The position numbers and the translations under genes were made by a program. From contig NZ_CP048836.1 in NCBI RefSeq assembly GCF_010983895.1, positions 806,001-870,000 of the forward strand: DNA of 64,000 bases, read 5' to 3'. Under the pieces are notes generated by a model that worked only from the letters and a program-made list of their open reading frames with translations, did no database searches and was not told the DNA's origin. Shown here in pieces: positions 63,018 to 64,000 of this stretch. This stretch comes from Nitrogeniibacter mangrovi. Lineage in GTDB: Bacteria > Pseudomonadota > Gammaproteobacteria > Burkholderiales > Rhodocyclaceae. Numbering within the stretch: position 1 is the first letter of the stretch; each line of letters begins with the position of its first letter.

Positions 63018-64000
63018 ATGCAAGCCAACTACACCCGTCCCCTCGACCTCAAGCGTGGTCGTGTCGACCTCTCCCACGGTGCCGGCGGCCGCGTCTCGGC
63101 CCAGCTGGTGCGCGAGCTGTTCGCGCGGCATTTTGCCAACCCGGCGCTCGATGCCGGCGACGACGGCGCGGTGCTGCCGGCGCCCGGCCCCGGCGAGCGC
63201 CTGGTGATGGCCACCGATGCCCATGTGGTCTCGCCGCTGTTCTTCCCCGGCGGCGACATCGGCTGCCTGTCGGTGCATGGCACCATCAACGACGTGGCGG
63301 TGATGGGCGCGCGACCGCTGTATCTGTCCGCCAGCTTCATCCTCGAGGAAGGCTATCCGCTCGCCGATCTGGCGCGCATCGTCGAATCGATGGCGCGCGC
63401 GGCCCGCGAGGCCGGCGTGCCGGTCGTGACCGGCGACACCAAGGTAGTGGAGCAGGGCAAGGGCGACGGGGTGTTCATCTCCACCACCGGGCTCGGCGCG
63501 CTGCCGGCCGGCCGCACGCTCTCGGGCAACCAGGCGCGGCCGGGCGATGCGATCCTGGTCTCGGGCACGATGGGCGATCATGGCATGGCGATCATGGCGC
63601 AGCGCGAATCCCTGGCCTTCGATTCCGAGATCGTCTCCGACACCGCCGCGCTGCACGGCCTGATCGCGCAGCTGCTCGAGGCTGCGCCCTCGGTGCGGGT
63701 GCTGCGCGACCCGACCCGCGGCGGCCTGGCCACCACGCTCAACGAGATCGCCAGCCAGTCCGGCGTCGGCATGGTGCTGGAGGAAAAGGCCATTCCGGTG
63801 CGCGAGCAGGTCGATGCCGCCTGTGAGCTGCTCGGGCTCGATCCGCTGTATGTGGCCAACGAGGGCAAGCTGGTCGTCGTGGTGCCGGCCGAACACGCCG
63901 AGGCCGCGCTGGCGGCCCTGCGCGCTCATCCGCTCGGATCCGACGCCGCGCGCATCGGCGAGATTGTCGAGGACGCCAACGCCTTCGTGCAGATCCGCAC
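63018..64000 (+). CDS. hypE: HypE, cyanide-ligand synthesis (partial, cut by window edge)
   Basis: First 327 residues of HypE, which dehydrates the C-terminal thiocarbamate to thiocyanate for CN ligand transfer. DLSHGAGGRVSAQLVRELF, ATDAHVVSPLFFPGGDIG, GTINDVAVMGA, VVTGDTKVVEQGKGDGVFI and RDPTRGGLATTLNEIA are typical. The frame stays open to the last base; about 15-25 residues including the C-terminal PRIC-type Cys lie outside. AAGGA precedes ATG 63018. Confidence 0.95.
   Translation, partial: MQANYTRPLDLKRGRVDLSHGAGGRVSAQLVRELFARHFANPALDAGDDGAVLPAPGPGERLVMATDAHVVSPLFFPGGDIGCLSVHGTINDVAVMGARPLYLSASFILEEGYPLADLARIVESMARAAREAGVPVVTGDTKVVEQGKGDGVFISTTGLGALPAGRTLSGNQARPGDAILVSGTMGDHGMAIMAQRESLAFDSEIVSDTAALHGLIAQLLEAAPSVRVLRDPTRGGLATTLNEIASQSGVGMVLEEKAIPVREQVDAACELLGLDPLYVANEGKLVVVVPAEHAEAALAALRAHPLGSDAARIGEIVEDANAFVQIR

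Noticed and set aside
1-64000. CRISPR arrays, tRNA or rRNA genes, insertion sequences, prophage
   Set aside because: No regularly spaced repeats, no tRNA-like cloverleaf, no transposase or phage gene was recognised; the only repeats are the glycine-rich coding repeats and local hairpins.

Overview
The window reads as chromosomal DNA of a GC-rich betaproteobacterium. Rhodocyclales relatives (Thauera, Azoarcus, Zoogloea type) are the best guess. The basis is gene content (PEP-CTERM exoprotein, O2-tolerant Hup hydrogenase with a complete hup/hyp accessory set, NosL, BCAM0308-type protein, hemP-bfd-bfr iron operon) and strong G/C third-position bias. I saw no tRNA, rRNA, insertion sequence, phage or CRISPR array.

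Layout. 1-2787 (minus): a phasin-like gene, a diguanylate cyclase and a Crp/Fnr regulator in one operon, with a perfect FNR-type box upstream. 3256-12689: a cluster that looks like a Fap-type functional-amyloid export system. It has a sigma-54 promoter, two tandem giant glycine-rich secreted proteins, a small secreted protein, a FapD-like C39 peptidase and another secreted protein on the plus strand; a FapF-like outer-membrane barrel and a VpsR-like sigma-54 activator follow on the minus strand. 13047-19460: murein genes (YcbB and YcbK types), a zinc-ribbon protein, an alpha/beta hydrolase, a Bax1-I protein, a NhaR-like LysR regulator and hydroxypyruvate isomerase. 19525-26276: an RND efflux pair (adaptor frameshifted), small Cys-rich, cytochrome c and DUF411 proteins, and a CDF cation transporter. 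26370-32362: an unknown protein, AzlCD and NosL, then a Fur-controlled minus-strand iron operon hemP-bfd-bfr-(35-aa ORF)-tonB-exbB-exbD. 32496-40995: housekeeping metabolism (FAA hydrolase, malonyl-CoA decarboxylase, lgt, yceH, pgi, ilvD, GST). 41173-41967: a PEP-CTERM protein with a consensus sigma-54 promoter. 42447-64000: a hydrogenase region, hupSLC, four unusual inserts, hupDFGHIJK and hypABFCD(E); hypE runs off the right edge.

How it works together. HupSLC is a membrane-bound, H2-oxidising, O2-tolerant (group 1d type) [NiFe] hydrogenase. The Hup and Hyp proteins build its NiFe(CN)2CO site, supply nickel and process the large subunit. Sigma-54 promoters recur: before the glycine-rich cluster, the PEP-CTERM gene, hupS, a HigA-like gene inside the hup region, and hupD. 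The sigma-54 activator next to the Fap-like cluster is its likely regulator; the hydrogenase activator (HoxA/HupR type) is not in the window.

The most unusual content is (i) the Fap-like secretion cassette carrying PGRS-like glycine-rich cargo instead of canonical FapB/FapC; (ii) a 1285-aa secreted HzsA-related di-heme protein ending in an esterase-like domain, between hupC and hupD; (iii) a soluble FIST-domain chemoreceptor between hypD and hypE. Two genes (RND adaptor, hupL) each carry a 1-base frameshift in a C5 run, more likely consensus errors than real damage.
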